Shown one piece after another: positions 18,204 through 28,900 of a stretch of 64,000 nt of DNA. The notes below the pieces were generated by a model. The model was not told the origin of the DNA and did no database searches. It worked only from the letters and a program-made list of their open reading frames with translations. The translations under genes were made by a program, and so were the position numbers. The number at the start of each line of letters is the position of its first letter. Positions within the stretch are counted from its first letter, which is position 1. Location of the stretch: the NCBI GenBank assembly GCA_002471275.1, contig DKPQ01000012.1:161931-225930 (forward strand), in the 5' to 3' direction. The DNA is from Flammeovirgaceae bacterium UBA7330. Lineage in GTDB: Bacteria > Bacteroidota > Bacteroidia > Cytophagales > Cyclobacteriaceae.

Positions 18204-19694
18204 TTGAAGAAAGATAAGCAATACATCATCGCCTTTGACCAGGGAACGACCAGCTCCCGGGCCCTGCTGGTAGATACCGACGGTCAACTCTGTGATATCG
18301 CACAGCAGGAATTCGAACAGATATTCCCAAAACCAGGTTGGGTAGAGCACAACGCGGAAGAGATCTGGTCATCGCAGTGGTCAGTATTTAAGAAGCTCAT
18401 TGATAAAAATAAGCTGCAGGCCAATCAGATCGTCGGCATTGGGATCACCAACCAAAGAGAAACCACCGTTATTTGGGACCGGACTACGGGTAAGCCCATC
18501 TACAATGCGCTGGTGTGGCAGGACAAGCGCACCGCACCACAATGTGAGGTGCTGAAAGAAAAAGGCCTGACGGACTATGTAAAGGAGCATACCGGGCTGG
18601 TGATAGACTCCTACTTCTGCGCCACCAAGATCATGTGGGTCCTGGAAAATGTGAAAGGGGCCAAAGAAAAAGCTGCGAAGGGTGACCTCTGCTTCGGTAC
18701 CATCGATACCTGGCTGATCTGGAACCTGACCGGTGGCAAAGCACATGTAACCGACCATACCAATGCCAGCCGGACCATGCTCTTCGATATCGTGAAGATG
18801 GGCTGGGACCAAAAGCTCCTGAAAGAAATGGACATACCGGAGTCGCTTCTCCCTTCGGTGCAGCCCTCGGGCAGTCATTTTGGCGACCTCGAGTTTGAAG
18901 GCGTGAAAATCCCCATCAATGGGGTGGCTGGTGACCAGCAGGCCGCCCTCTTTGGTCAGGCGTGCTTCAGCCCGGGCCTGGCTAAAAACACCTACGGCAC
19001 GGGGTGCTTCCTGCTTATGAACATGGGCGCAAAGCACGTAGTGTCTCAAAACGGACTACTCACCACGCTGGCCTGTAGCATGAATGATCAGCCAGTCTAT
19101 GCGCTGGAAGGAAGCATCTTCATTGCCGGTGCAGCGATCCAGTGGCTGCGGGATGGAATCAAGATCATCAAGCATGCTGCCGACACCGAAAAGCTGGCCA
19201 TGGAATCGGATAAAGACGAGGTGGTGGTAGTACCTGCCTTCGCAGGACTGGGTACCCCCTACTGGGACATGTATGCGCGTGGAGCCATCTTCGGGCTCAC
19301 CCGCGACACGGGAATCCCGGAAATTGCCAAGGCTACCCTGCAGTCCCTGGCCTTCCAGACCAAAGACGTGATCAATGCGATGATGGAAGACACCAACATA
19401 CCCATCAAGACACTAAAAGTAGATGGAGGCGCCTGTGCCAACAACTACCTGATGCAGTTTCAGGCCGACATCCTGGGGGCACCGGTAGAGCGGCCGGAAA
19501 TCATAGAGACTACTGCCATGGGTGCAGCCTATCTGGCGGGCATTGTCTCAGGTGTCTGGAAAATAGATGATGTGGACAAGAACAGAAAGGTAGAAAAATT
19601 GTTTAAACCTAATATTGACTCAAAAAAGCGGGATAGCCTGTACAGCCAGTGGACCAAGGGTGTGCAACGGGTGATGAACTGGAATAAAAAATGA
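18204..19694 (+). CDS. glpK: Glycerol kinase
   Basis: Phosphorylates glycerol to sn-glycerol-3-phosphate with ATP. The FGGY-family N-terminal signature is AFDQGTTSSRALLVD. TNQRETTVIWDRTTGKP, the central CFGTIDTWLIWNLTGG and VAGDQQAALFGQ follow, and the ATPase-fold elements FAGLGTPYWDMYARG and KVDGGACANNYLMQ lie in the C-terminal half. I chose the TTG at 18204 because it gives about 496 residues and an N-terminus lining up with known GlpK proteins. The open frame extends to an ATG at 18087, but those 39 residues look like untranslated leader. glpD overlaps its stop by four bases (ATGA), so the two are coupled. No glycerol facilitator gene is visible next to them. Confidence 0.95.
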   Translation: MKKDKQYIIAFDQGTTSSRALLVDTDGQLCDIAQQEFEQIFPKPGWVEHNAEEIWSSQWSVFKKLIDKNKLQANQIVGIGITNQRETTVIWDRTTGKPIYNALVWQDKRTAPQCEVLKEKGLTDYVKEHTGLVIDSYFCATKIMWVLENVKGAKEKAAKGDLCFGTIDTWLIWNLTGGKAHVTDHTNASRTMLFDIVKMGWDQKLLKEMDIPESLLPSVQPSGSHFGDLEFEGVKIPINGVAGDQQAALFGQACFSPGLAKNTYGTGCFLLMNMGAKHVVSQNGLLTTLACSMNDQPVYALEGSIFIAGAAIQWLRDGIKIIKHAADTEKLAMESDKDEVVVVPAFAGLGTPYWDMYARGAIFGLTRDTGIPEIAKATLQSLAFQTKDVINAMMEDTNIPIKTLKVDGGACANNYLMQFQADILGAPVERPEIIETTAMGAAYLAGIVSGVWKIDDVDKNRKVEKLFKPNIDSKKRDSLYSQWTKGVQRVMNWNKK

Positions 19695-21355
19695 AAAACG
19701 GAATAAATAAGTTCTCTTTCGATCAACGATCAGAGATACTAAAGCAGGCAGAGAAAGAAACTTATGACCTCATAGTTATCGGTGGGGGTGTGACAGGATG
19801 TGGCATTGCCCTGGATGCGGCATCGCGGGGCATCAAGACCCTATTGATCGACAAGAATGATATTGCTTCGGGCACCAGCAGCAAGTCTACCAAGCTCATC
19901 CATGGGGGGCTGCGGTACCTTAAACAGTTTGATATTGGCCTGGTGACCAAGACAGGAAGGGAAAGAGCTGTGGTCCATCGCCTGGCTCCACACCTGACGC
20001 ACCCGGAAAAAATGCTGCTACCCATCGTGAAAAACGGAAACTATGGACGGCTGCTGTCATCGTTTGGTCTTTGGGTGTATGACCTGCTTGCAGGTGTAAA
20101 AGGAAAAGACAAGCGCAGGATGCTTTCCAGGAAGCAAACACTCCGACAAGAGCCACTGTTGAATAAGCAGGCCATCATCGCAGGATTCCTGTACGCTGAA
20201 TACAGGACAGACGATGCCCGGTTATGCATAGAGCTGGCCAAGACAGCATCCAGGCTCGGTGCGCACCTGGTCACCTATACCCAGCTGACAGACTTCATCT
20301 ACCAGGACAAAAAAATTGTGGGTATCAAGTGCCGGGACCTGGATGAAGACCATGCGTATAGCATCAAATCCAAATATGTGGTATCTGCCGCAGGACCCTG
20401 GGTAGACCAGATCAGGAAGCTCAACAAGTCGATCGACAAAAAAAGGCTTCATCTCACAAAAGGTGTACATATCGTATTTGACAGGACTAAACTACCGATC
20501 AAAAACTCCGTTTATTTCGACGGTCCTGATGGCAGGATGATTTTTGCCATCCCCCGCGGAAACATCACTTATGTAGGTACTACCGATACCACATACAAGG
20601 AAGACCCTGAGGATGTGAAAGCAAATAAAGAGGATGTCACCTATCTCCTCAAAGCCATCAATTATGGTTTTCCTGCAGTCTCGGTTACGATCGATGACGT
20701 ACGCTCAACTTGGGCCGGACTACGCCCGTTGATCCATGAAGAAGGAAAATCCCCATCCGATATCTCCAGGAAGGATGAAATCTTTGAAGCAGAAGATGGT
20801 CTGGTCTCCATAGCCGGTGGAAAATTGACCGGTTATCGTAGAATGGCGCTTGAAATTGTGGACCTGATTGCTAAAAAGCTTAAAAAATCGTCGGATAAGA
20901 TTATCTACAAATCAGGGACTAACTCCATACATTTAACTGAAGATCACTTTGGAAACTACCGCAATGTGAAGCGATATGTGAAAAAGACTGCAAAACGACT
21001 TGCCGAACGAGGTCTGGACCCCAGACATGCCGAATACCTTGTTTTTAACTATGGCAAACAGGCCAAGGTGATCCTGAACAGCATTAAAAAGTCTACGAAA
21101 GATCCCGAAGAGGTCCTCCTGATGGCAGAGCTTGATTTTTGCCTGGAACATGAGATGGTGCTCTCCACCATGGATTTCCTAGAGCGAAGAACGGGAAGAC
21201 TCTACTTTGACATTGAAAGTGTCATGAAATACCACAAGAAGGTTCACAATAAAATGGCAAAAGTCAGAGCATGGGATGATGCCAGAAAACGCAGGGACGG
21301 CAAAATCATCCAGGGGGCTATCTCCAACACTTTAGCATTCAAAAACAAGACATAA
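19691..21355 (+). CDS. glpD: Glycerol-3-phosphate dehydrogenase (FAD-dependent)
   Basis: Oxidises glycerol-3-phosphate to dihydroxyacetone phosphate and passes electrons to quinone at the inner membrane. The FAD-binding GxGxxG is at about residues 29-38 (LIVIGGGVTGCGIALDAASRG), followed by DIASGTSSKSTKLIHGGLRYL, the family's substrate/FAD segment. PRGNITYVGTTDTTY and LVSIAGGKLTGYRRMALEIVD mark the C-terminal part of the catalytic domain, and the DAO_C cap runs from about residue 410. Length (554) is normal for GlpD. It overlaps glpK by four bases, giving a two-gene glycerol-utilisation operon. No obvious terminator follows. Confidence 0.95.
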   Translation: MKNGINKFSFDQRSEILKQAEKETYDLIVIGGGVTGCGIALDAASRGIKTLLIDKNDIASGTSSKSTKLIHGGLRYLKQFDIGLVTKTGRERAVVHRLAPHLTHPEKMLLPIVKNGNYGRLLSSFGLWVYDLLAGVKGKDKRRMLSRKQTLRQEPLLNKQAIIAGFLYAEYRTDDARLCIELAKTASRLGAHLVTYTQLTDFIYQDKKIVGIKCRDLDEDHAYSIKSKYVVSAAGPWVDQIRKLNKSIDKKRLHLTKGVHIVFDRTKLPIKNSVYFDGPDGRMIFAIPRGNITYVGTTDTTYKEDPEDVKANKEDVTYLLKAINYGFPAVSVTIDDVRSTWAGLRPLIHEEGKSPSDISRKDEIFEAEDGLVSIAGGKLTGYRRMALEIVDLIAKKLKKSSDKIIYKSGTNSIHLTEDHFGNYRNVKRYVKKTAKRLAERGLDPRHAEYLVFNYGKQAKVILNSIKKSTKDPEEVLLMAELDFCLEHEMVLSTMDFLERRTGRLYFDIESVMKYHKKVHNKMAKVRAWDDARKRRDGKIIQGAISNTLAFKNKT

Positions 21356-21577
21356 CATACTGATTTTCTGTGATATAGAAGATATAAGGATCATCCTTTA
21401 CAGATACCCTTATCATCATGACCTATAGGTAATTTACCTGATTACAACTCTCGTAAAATAGGCCTTTTTACGGGTAGAAATGATGAAGTTCAGGGCCTAG
21501 TTTTGTGTTATATATTCACTAAAAGTGTATAAACCAGGCAGCAGGAGTAAAGTGTAATATGAAGAGCTTCTCATTTA

Positions 21578-24565
21578 ATGATAAATCAAAAAAATAGAAA
21601 GAGTGACGGATTCGTGCTTAGCACGCACTCAAAAACAATGCTTTTTACCTGCGTTGCTTTCATAGGGGCGACAGGACTGGCATTGTATGCCCTGGATCAA
21701 AACCTCGTTTCTCCCAGCATCCTGCTGATATCGTTTGCCCTGTTCATTGCGATTACGGTCCTGACTGGCTACCTGGTCCTTACCAGGCAGCTCATGAAAT
21801 CTCACCTTCGCACACCGGATAAGCAACCTGATGCCCGGGGGAATGCATCCAATTCAATTGAGACACAAAACCTCAAGCTGGCTTCCTATCGCAAAGCGCT
21901 TGAACGCAGCAGCCTGGTGTCGGTGACAGACCTGAAGGGGAATATCCTGGATGTGAACAAGAAATTTTGCACCATTTCAAAATATACTCGGGAAGAATTG
22001 GTCGGGCAAAACCACCGCATCATCAATTCCGGATACCACGACCATAGATTTTGGCGTGAGCTATGGCAGACCATCTCAAAGGGTGATGTCTGGCGGGGAG
22101 AGATCAAAAACAAGGCAAAAGACGGCACGTTCTATTGGGTAGACACAGTTATTTGCCCGGTTTATAATGAGCATGGTGAAATTTCAAGATTTCTCTCTGT
22201 TCGACAGGAAATCACAGAGAACAAACGTATTCTAGAGGATCTTCAGTTTACATCTGGTATTTTGAATGCGGCTCAGGAGCTTGGAAATATTGGCGGGTGG
22301 CAATTGGATGTACAGACCGAACATGTGACCTGGACTGATGAAGTCTACAAGATTTATGAGCTCCCTAAAAATCATAAACCGGATAAGGATAAGTCCATTG
22401 GTTTTTTCGACCCAGAATACATTCATGATATTGAAAAGGCGCTGGAAAACACCATTTTAAACCGGGAAAACTTTGATATTGAATGCAAGTTCACCACAGC
22501 AAAGAAAAATCAAAGATGGGTTCGGGTCATTGGCAAACCACTCGTTTTGAATGGTGCGGTAAAACAGATAGTGGGTGTGATTCAGGACATCACTGAAATA
22601 AAACATAACCAGGACGAACTTGTTAAAGCCAAATCAGAAGCCATCAAAGCCAACAAAGCCAAATCTGAATTTCTGGCCAACATGAGTCATGAGATCAGGA
22701 CACCACTAAATGGTGTGATTGGGTTCACAGACTTGCTGTTGAAAACCGAGCTGAATCCCATCCAGCTGGATCACATGAAGCTGGTAAAAAACAGTGGACA
22801 ATGTTTGTTGGATGTAATTAATGACATCCTCGATTTCTCAAAAATTGAAGCCGGTAAATTTGAGTTGAACACGGAAAAAACCCGCTTCTATCCTTTGATC
22901 GAGAGTGTGGTAAACCTGCACAAATACCAGGTATCCAACAAGAACATTGAGCTGATCGTCAACGTGGACCCAACAAGTATACCGCATTACATTTGGGTAG
23001 ATGAGACCCGTATCAAGCAGGTTTTGATCAACCTGATTAGCAATGCTTGCAAGTTTACCGAGAAGGGACAAATCGAATTGTCCATTGCTCAACAAAGGCA
23101 AGACAAAGGCAAAAGCACCTTTCGTTTTGCTGTACGGGATAGTGGAGTTGGGCTGTCCGAAGAAGCGAAGAAGAAAATATTTGGTGCCTTCAACCAGGCT
23201 GATAGCTCTACCACCAAGAAGTATGGGGGAACAGGCCTTGGATTAAGCATATCCCAATCGATTTTACGCATGATGGGTAGCGAGCTACAGGTAGATAGCC
23301 AGATCGGCGCGGGTAGTACTTTTTACTTTGATCTGGAAGTAAAAACCAGCTCAACCAATACCCATCAAGTAATGCCAAAAGTGAAAATGCATGACGCATT
23401 GATCGTGGATGACAACGAAGTGAATATCCGCATCATGGCCAATGCGCTCAGCCTCTATGGAATCAATTCCGTCATGGCAAAGAGTGGTAAGGAGGCGTTG
23501 GACGTTCTTGGAAAGATCAAGGATTTTGACCTCATTTTCATGGATTACCAAATGGATGACATGAATGGTCTGGAAACCATAACAAAGATCAGGGAAGCCA
23601 GACATTTGATTGCTGAAAAAACAAAAATAGTGCTGACGCACAGTCTCATGGAAGATGAACTTTGCGAAAAAGCAAAAGCCCTGAACATCGCCTATCGACT
23701 CCCCAAACCCATCAACCTGGATATGCTTTCTGAGTGCTTACAAACGTTGGGGGGCACCAACTCACTACCCGGATCCGGTTTGGCATCAGAAAGTAAAAAA
23801 CGTATAAAATTCACTCAGAAAGTTTCTATTCTGGTAGCTGAAGACAGTCTGGTAAACATGAAACTGACCAAGGCCATCCTGAAGAGAGTGCTTCCAAATG
23901 CAAAACTCCTTGGGGTGGAGGATGGACTTTCCGCCATCAATATATTCAGTAAAGAGAAAGTAGATATGGTCATCACAGATATCCAAATGGAGGAGCTGAA
24001 TGGGTACGAACTGGCCCGGGCCATCAGGGAAAAAGATAAGATCATTCCAATTTTTGCGTTGACAGCGGGCACCGTGGAGGGAGAAAGGAAAAGATGCCTG
24101 GATGCCGGCATGAATGATATGCTCAGCAAGCCACTCGTTGAAGATGAAGTAGTAACCATGCTCTCCAGCTGGTTTGCCGGACGAAAAACAGTGGACAGGC
24201 AAAAGGAAGAGCAGGACCTATCGGCTCATTTTGACCTCCGGAAGATAACAGAGCTCTTTGATAGCCAGGAGGAATTGGTTGAGCTGATTGAACTTACCGT
24301 TCCGATCCTGACAGAAGCATGTACTGAGCTCGAAGTTCATCGGGTCACCAACAACATCAAGGCGTTGAAAAAGGTAGCTCACAATATTTGTGGTACCGCT
24401 CGCTCGCTCATGTTAAATAAACTAGACCAGCTTTCTTCAAGGTTGGAAAAGCTGGATGATCAGGAAATCAGTGCTATGGAAAAACTGGTTGCTGCTACGA
24501 TTGCGGAGATCGATTATCTCAAAAATGAAGTACTGCTCCCAAGCCGGATAAAAGTGTATAAATAG
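21578..24565 (+). CDS. Hybrid histidine kinase: 2TM, PAS, PAS, HisKA, HATPase, REC, REC, Hpt
   Basis: A 995-residue multistep kinase. Two membrane helices lie at about residues 20-39 and 47-69 with almost no periplasmic loop, so sensing is probably cytoplasmic or in the membrane. PAS/PAC domains follow at about 105-220 (KYTREELVGQNHRIINSGYHD) and 225-345. The dimerisation helix has NMSHEIRTPLNG with His371. HATPase motifs are NLISNACKFT, RDSGVGL and GGTGLGLSIS. The first receiver has its phosphoacceptor at Asp656 (FMDYQMDD) and the second at Asp801 (ITDIQMEE). A C-terminal Hpt-like helix carries VAHNICGTARSL with His935. All relay steps are therefore present in one chain, and an external DNA-binding regulator should take the final phosphate; none is next to the gene. 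Confidence 0.93.
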   Translation: MINQKNRKSDGFVLSTHSKTMLFTCVAFIGATGLALYALDQNLVSPSILLISFALFIAITVLTGYLVLTRQLMKSHLRTPDKQPDARGNASNSIETQNLKLASYRKALERSSLVSVTDLKGNILDVNKKFCTISKYTREELVGQNHRIINSGYHDHRFWRELWQTISKGDVWRGEIKNKAKDGTFYWVDTVICPVYNEHGEISRFLSVRQEITENKRILEDLQFTSGILNAAQELGNIGGWQLDVQTEHVTWTDEVYKIYELPKNHKPDKDKSIGFFDPEYIHDIEKALENTILNRENFDIECKFTTAKKNQRWVRVIGKPLVLNGAVKQIVGVIQDITEIKHNQDELVKAKSEAIKANKAKSEFLANMSHEIRTPLNGVIGFTDLLLKTELNPIQLDHMKLVKNSGQCLLDVINDILDFSKIEAGKFELNTEKTRFYPLIESVVNLHKYQVSNKNIELIVNVDPTSIPHYIWVDETRIKQVLINLISNACKFTEKGQIELSIAQQRQDKGKSTFRFAVRDSGVGLSEEAKKKIFGAFNQADSSTTKKYGGTGLGLSISQSILRMMGSELQVDSQIGAGSTFYFDLEVKTSSTNTHQVMPKVKMHDALIVDDNEVNIRIMANALSLYGINSVMAKSGKEALDVLGKIKDFDLIFMDYQMDDMNGLETITKIREARHLIAEKTKIVLTHSLMEDELCEKAKALNIAYRLPKPINLDMLSECLQTLGGTNSLPGSGLASESKKRIKFTQKVSILVAEDSLVNMKLTKAILKRVLPNAKLLGVEDGLSAINIFSKEKVDMVITDIQMEELNGYELARAIREKDKIIPIFALTAGTVEGERKRCLDAGMNDMLSKPLVEDEVVTMLSSWFAGRKTVDRQKEEQDLSAHFDLRKITELFDSQEELVELIELTVPILTEACTELEVHRVTNNIKALKKVAHNICGTARSLMLNKLDQLSSRLEKLDDQEISAMEKLVAATIAEIDYLKNEVLLPSRIKVYK

Positions 24566-24638
24566 CAGTTTAGCTTTACTCCACTCATCAACTACAAGTA
24601 ACAATCAAGGCGGATTTTAGTATTGAATAGAAGCAACT

Positions 24639-24683
24639 CATACGCAGAGAACACCCTGAATCCAGGGCGAACTCATGCGTATG
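24639..24683. repeat. Hairpin-forming inverted repeat
   Basis: Outer arms CATACGCA and TGCGTATG (8 bp) enclose an inner CCCTG-AATC-CAGGG stem. It lies about 75 bases after the hybrid kinase stop and lacks a T tract. Confidence 0.5.
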
Positions 24684-24759
24684 GAGATTGTCGATAAAGA
24701 CCTCACCCCTGCTCATGGAGGAATGAAATCATAACGACTTATGTGGGGACATAACCTTA

Positions 24760-24975
24760 TTATTCCTCGCAGACAGTGATGTAAGTAAATGGATCGTTTT
24801 GGGATTGTCCCTCTATTTGAATTGTCGCCTTTTCTGAGCCAGTTGTCCTGGAAAAGCATATAAAGGTGATGAACAAAATCAATAGCAAAATGGAAGTATA
24901 GTACGGACCTTTCCAGTTGGAAAAGATCTTCCATTGATAAAAATGATGGATCATTTCTGTGTTCTTAATTTTCAT
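24760..24975 (-). CDS. Possible small membrane protein (71 residues)
   Basis: One strong membrane segment (SILLLILFITFICFS, about residues 28-42) lies between a polar N-terminus and a polar tail ending FTYITVCEE. ATG at 24975 is the only good start. It lies between two plus-strand kinase genes in the opposite direction. No family recognised; gene status is uncertain. Confidence 0.35.
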   Translation of the reverse strand: MKIKNTEMIHHFYQWKIFSNWKGPYYTSILLLILFITFICFSRTTGSEKATIQIEGQSQNDPFTYITVCEE

Positions 24976-25334
24976 TTAAAACAAACCCTAAAATCCCTGA
25001 CCCAATTCATGTTGCAGCATCTCATTAGGTAGGAGTTATTGAGCTTAATTTATTTCAATCCAAACTTCCCGTGACGATTAGAAACAGTGTTGCAGCACTT
25101 TGATTCAACATCCTGTTATTTATTGGTACCAGCGAATTTCTTCGCTACCACAGCCAATGTTTAAATTCCGTTTAATCAATAATTAAGCATAAATATTATT
25201 AAGCTTAAAATAAATTAATAGATATGCTAAATACAAGATATTATAAACATAATAATATTGAATAAATCATAATTTGAAAACCATGGGAATTCATGCCGTT
25301 CTTCATTAAATTTTACTTTTCCTAGCTTTAGAGA
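24976..25334. other. AT-rich intergenic region
   Basis: About 360 bases, strongly AT-rich between 25150 and 25270, without a coding frame. A TAGCTTTA element near 25324, just before the ACT-domain gene, resembles the Bacteroidota -7 box (TAnnTTTG) but no matching -33 box was found. Confidence 0.4.
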
Positions 25335-25757
25335 ATGGATACTTCCCAAAAAGGAATTAAAGAGCTCAGTGTACTGATAGAGTCAATGGAGCCTATCCTC
25401 CATGATGGAGATTATATATTTACCATGGTCGAAAATACCGACGGGATTCCCAGAGAAAGCACACTATTCGAATTCAAAGAGCAGGAGGGCATCACCCTGG
25501 TCATGACCAAAGAAGAGGCGGAGAAGCTTTCGTTGCCATATTCATTTATTACAGCCTGGATCACTTTATCGGTGCAATCCTCATTAGATGCCGTCGGGTT
25601 CACAGCTGCCTTTTCTACGGCATTGGCCCGAAATGGTATAAGCTGTAATGTAGTGGCCGGGTATTTTCATGACCATATTTTTGTGAATAAAAACGATAAA
25701 GACAGGGCACTAAAAATTCTATTGAAGCTTTCGGAAGGTAAAATTTATCCGGAATGA
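25335..25757 (+). CDS. ACT domain-containing protein (DUF2241/ACT_7 type)
   Basis: A 140-residue soluble protein. LHDGDYIFTMVE near residue 22, LFEFKEQEGITLVMTKEEAEKL in the middle, and the C-terminal ACT fold (WITLSVQSSLDAVGFTAAFSTALA, then GISCNVVAGYFHDHIFV) fit the small stand-alone ACT proteins. ACT domains bind small ligands, usually amino acids, and act as regulators; the ligand here is unknown. It stands alone between kinase genes and nothing links it to them except position. Confidence 0.86.
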   Translation: MDTSQKGIKELSVLIESMEPILHDGDYIFTMVENTDGIPRESTLFEFKEQEGITLVMTKEEAEKLSLPYSFITAWITLSVQSSLDAVGFTAAFSTALARNGISCNVVAGYFHDHIFVNKNDKDRALKILLKLSEGKIYPE

Positions 25758-25901
25758 GTTTTATTGCCAATATAAGCGCAATATGACAAATGGATTTTCA
25801 ATAAACATAAAACGTGTTGTTTCATTTAATCGAGGTTCCTAAATTACATGTCTTCGAGCCAGCTACCATTCAAGGTCAGTGAAACTTGAATCAACCAGCA
25901 A

Positions 25902-28900
25902 ATGATCAACGAGGAAAGCTTAAGGTTTAATAGATTCATTCAAATCACCAATCTGGTGATCATGGTACTAGGACTGCTCGTCATGCTGGGGTGGATATTA
26001 GACATCACTGTGTTCAAGAGTATCCTACCCGGATTTAGCACCATGAAGTTTAATACGGCACTATCCTTCCTGCTCATTGCAGCTTCCATCCATTTTCAAT
26101 TATTCAGCAAGGATTCCCTCTGGCAAGCATTATGGAAATTACCTGCTGCTTTTGTGCTGGCAGTAGGGCTACTTTCTCTCACCGAAGAATTTTTTAAGAT
26201 CGACCTGGGGATTGATCAAATATTTTTTGCTGGAGACCCATTGTCACCTACACCCAGGAGGATGGCCGGAGCCACTGCACTTTGTTTCTCCTTAATGGGA
26301 TTTTTTGCTGTAACCCTGAGATCAAAGAAATCGATTCACCGACTGTCGCAGGTTGGTTTACACATTGTCACCTTTGTTTCATTTATTGCGGTATTTGGAT
26401 ATATATTAGGTTTATTTCCTCTTTACAAGCATTGGTTCATTAATTCGATGGCCATTCATACTTCCCTTGGTTTCCTGTTTATTTCTGTCTCTTCCTCACT
26501 GATTTATCCCTCATTGGGAATTTCGAGTCTGTTCACAGGAAACCGAATAGGGAATGTTATGGCCCGAAAGCTTTTTTTCCAAATGATCATAGCGATCATG
26601 GTACTGGCATACATCAGGATCATCTCTATGCGATATGAGTGGGTTACTGTAGAATTGGGAATTGCTCTATTTGCGTTTTCATTCATTCTTGTTTCACTGA
26701 TCCTCATAAGAAGCACAGCCAGGGAGCTCAACAACATAGCTATTAAAAGAGACCTGGCAGAAAGTAATCTGGAGCAAACCAGTAAACTACTCGATTCCAC
26801 TCCCGATCCCATAATCATCATCGATGAAAGTGGAACGATACTGCTATCAAACCTTCAGACACAACAAGTATTCGGATATACTAAGGAAGAGCTGGTTGGC
26901 CAAAAAGTAGAGGTGCTCATACCCGAAAGATTCAAAGACAATCATGTGAGTCACAGAACCAGCTTTTTCGAATCTCCCAAGACCAGAAACATGGGCTCCA
27001 ACCTGGAGCTTTTTGCCAGGAGAAAAGACGGTAATGAAGTTTCGGTAGAAGTATCGCTAAGCCCGATTACAATCAATGATAAAACATGGGTGTCTGCAGC
27101 GATTCGGGATGTTTCGGTGCGCAGGCTGGAAGAAATCAAGCTCAATCAGCTTGCCAGTATCATCAATTCGTCGGCAGATGCCATAGTCAGCAAAAAGCTG
27201 GATGGGACCATACTCACCTGGAACAAAGCTGCAGAAAAGATACTTGGCTATTCGGCTGAGGAAATTCTGGGTAAAAACATATCCCTGATTTTCCCACCCA
27301 AACTGCTGGATGAAGAAAAGGTGCTGATGGAAAGAATCGCTCTGGGGGAAACAGTTTCGCAGAAAGAAACATTGAGGGTACGAAAAGACAATAAAATAAT
27401 CAATGTCTCCATCACCCTATCGCCTATCAGAGACAGCAAGGGAAATATCTGGGCTGTTTCCGCCATTTTGCGGGACATTACCAAACAAAAACAAGAACAA
27501 GCTGAAAAGCAACGTGTAGAGGAAGTTCTGGAACGAACCAACGAAGTCGCACGCATTGGTACCTGGGAAGTTGATTTGGTTAACAATAAGGTTTATTGGA
27601 GTCGGATAACCAAAGAAATTCATGAAGTGCCTCAGGATTATACACCAGAGCTCGAACCGGCAATTGAATTCTTTAAAGAAGGTAAAAGTCGGGAGAGAAT
27701 CACTAAGGTGGTAGAAAATGCAATCATGAATGGGGTTTCATATGATGTAGAGTTGGAAATAATTACTGCAAAAGGAAAAAGTCTATGGGTAAGATCAATC
27801 GGTCAGGCAGAATTTATTGATGGAAAAGCTGTTCGCCTATATGGTGTGTTTCAGGATATCAATGAGATCACTAAGTCTAAAGAGAAGTTAAGCCTGTTGA
27901 ACCTGGAATTACAGGCAATACTTAATGCTGGGCATGTCTCTATCATCAGCACTGACGTAAATGGCATGATCACACATTTCAATAAAGGAGCTGAAACCCT
28001 CTTGCAATACAAAGCTTCCGAAATGATTAGCAAACAAACTCCGGCACTCATTCATACAGAAGTTGAAGTTATAAAACGGGGGCAGGAACTCACAGAGATC
28101 TATGGTGAAGACATCAGTGGTTTTGAGGTATTTGTTAAGGTGGCCAGGGAAGGTCGGCATGAATCCCGTGAATGGACGTATGTGAGAAAAGATGGCTCAA
28201 CATTTCCTGTTCAACTGGTTGTTACTGCCATTAGAGATGAACAAGGCGAAATAACCGGTTTCCTGGGTGTAGCAACAGATATTACCGAACGCAAGGAGGC
28301 AGAAGAGAAAATGAGAAAGTATTCCATCCTTGAGTCAAAAAGCAAGGAAATGGAACAATTTGCCTATATAGCATCCCACGACCTTCGTGAGCCATTGCTT
28401 ACCATTATTAATTATATGGACCTGCTGACCGAAGATTTTGGTAAACGGTTAGATGGGGATGGTAAAATATATATTGACGCCATCTCCCGAGCTGCCCACC
28501 GTATGGATGAGCTCATTAAAGGTTTACTGGACTACTCCAGGCTAAGCAGCATAAAAGAGTTTGAAGAAACCGACTTCAATAAGGTTCTTAAAGAATCTCT
28601 TTCAGATTTGAACTCTCTAATAGAAGCCAAGAAAGCACAAATAGAAGTCACCAAGCTACCACGATTAAAAGCCTATCCACTAGAAATCAAGCTGCTCTTC
28701 CAAAACCTGATCGCAAACGCCATCAAATTCAACAAAAACGGATCACCTCCCACGGTAAGTATTTCTGCACACCCAATAGAAAATGGATGGCAGTTTGAAG
28801 TGAAAGACAATGGTATTGGAATAGAGGAAAAAGACCTCGAGAAAATATTTTTCATGTTTCAAAGAATTCATGGGCGTACAGAATTTGAAGGCACGGGTAT

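Noticed and set aside
25150..25270. AT-rich stretch as a replication origin
   Set aside because: No DnaA-box cluster and no dnaA, dnaN or gidA genes nearby.
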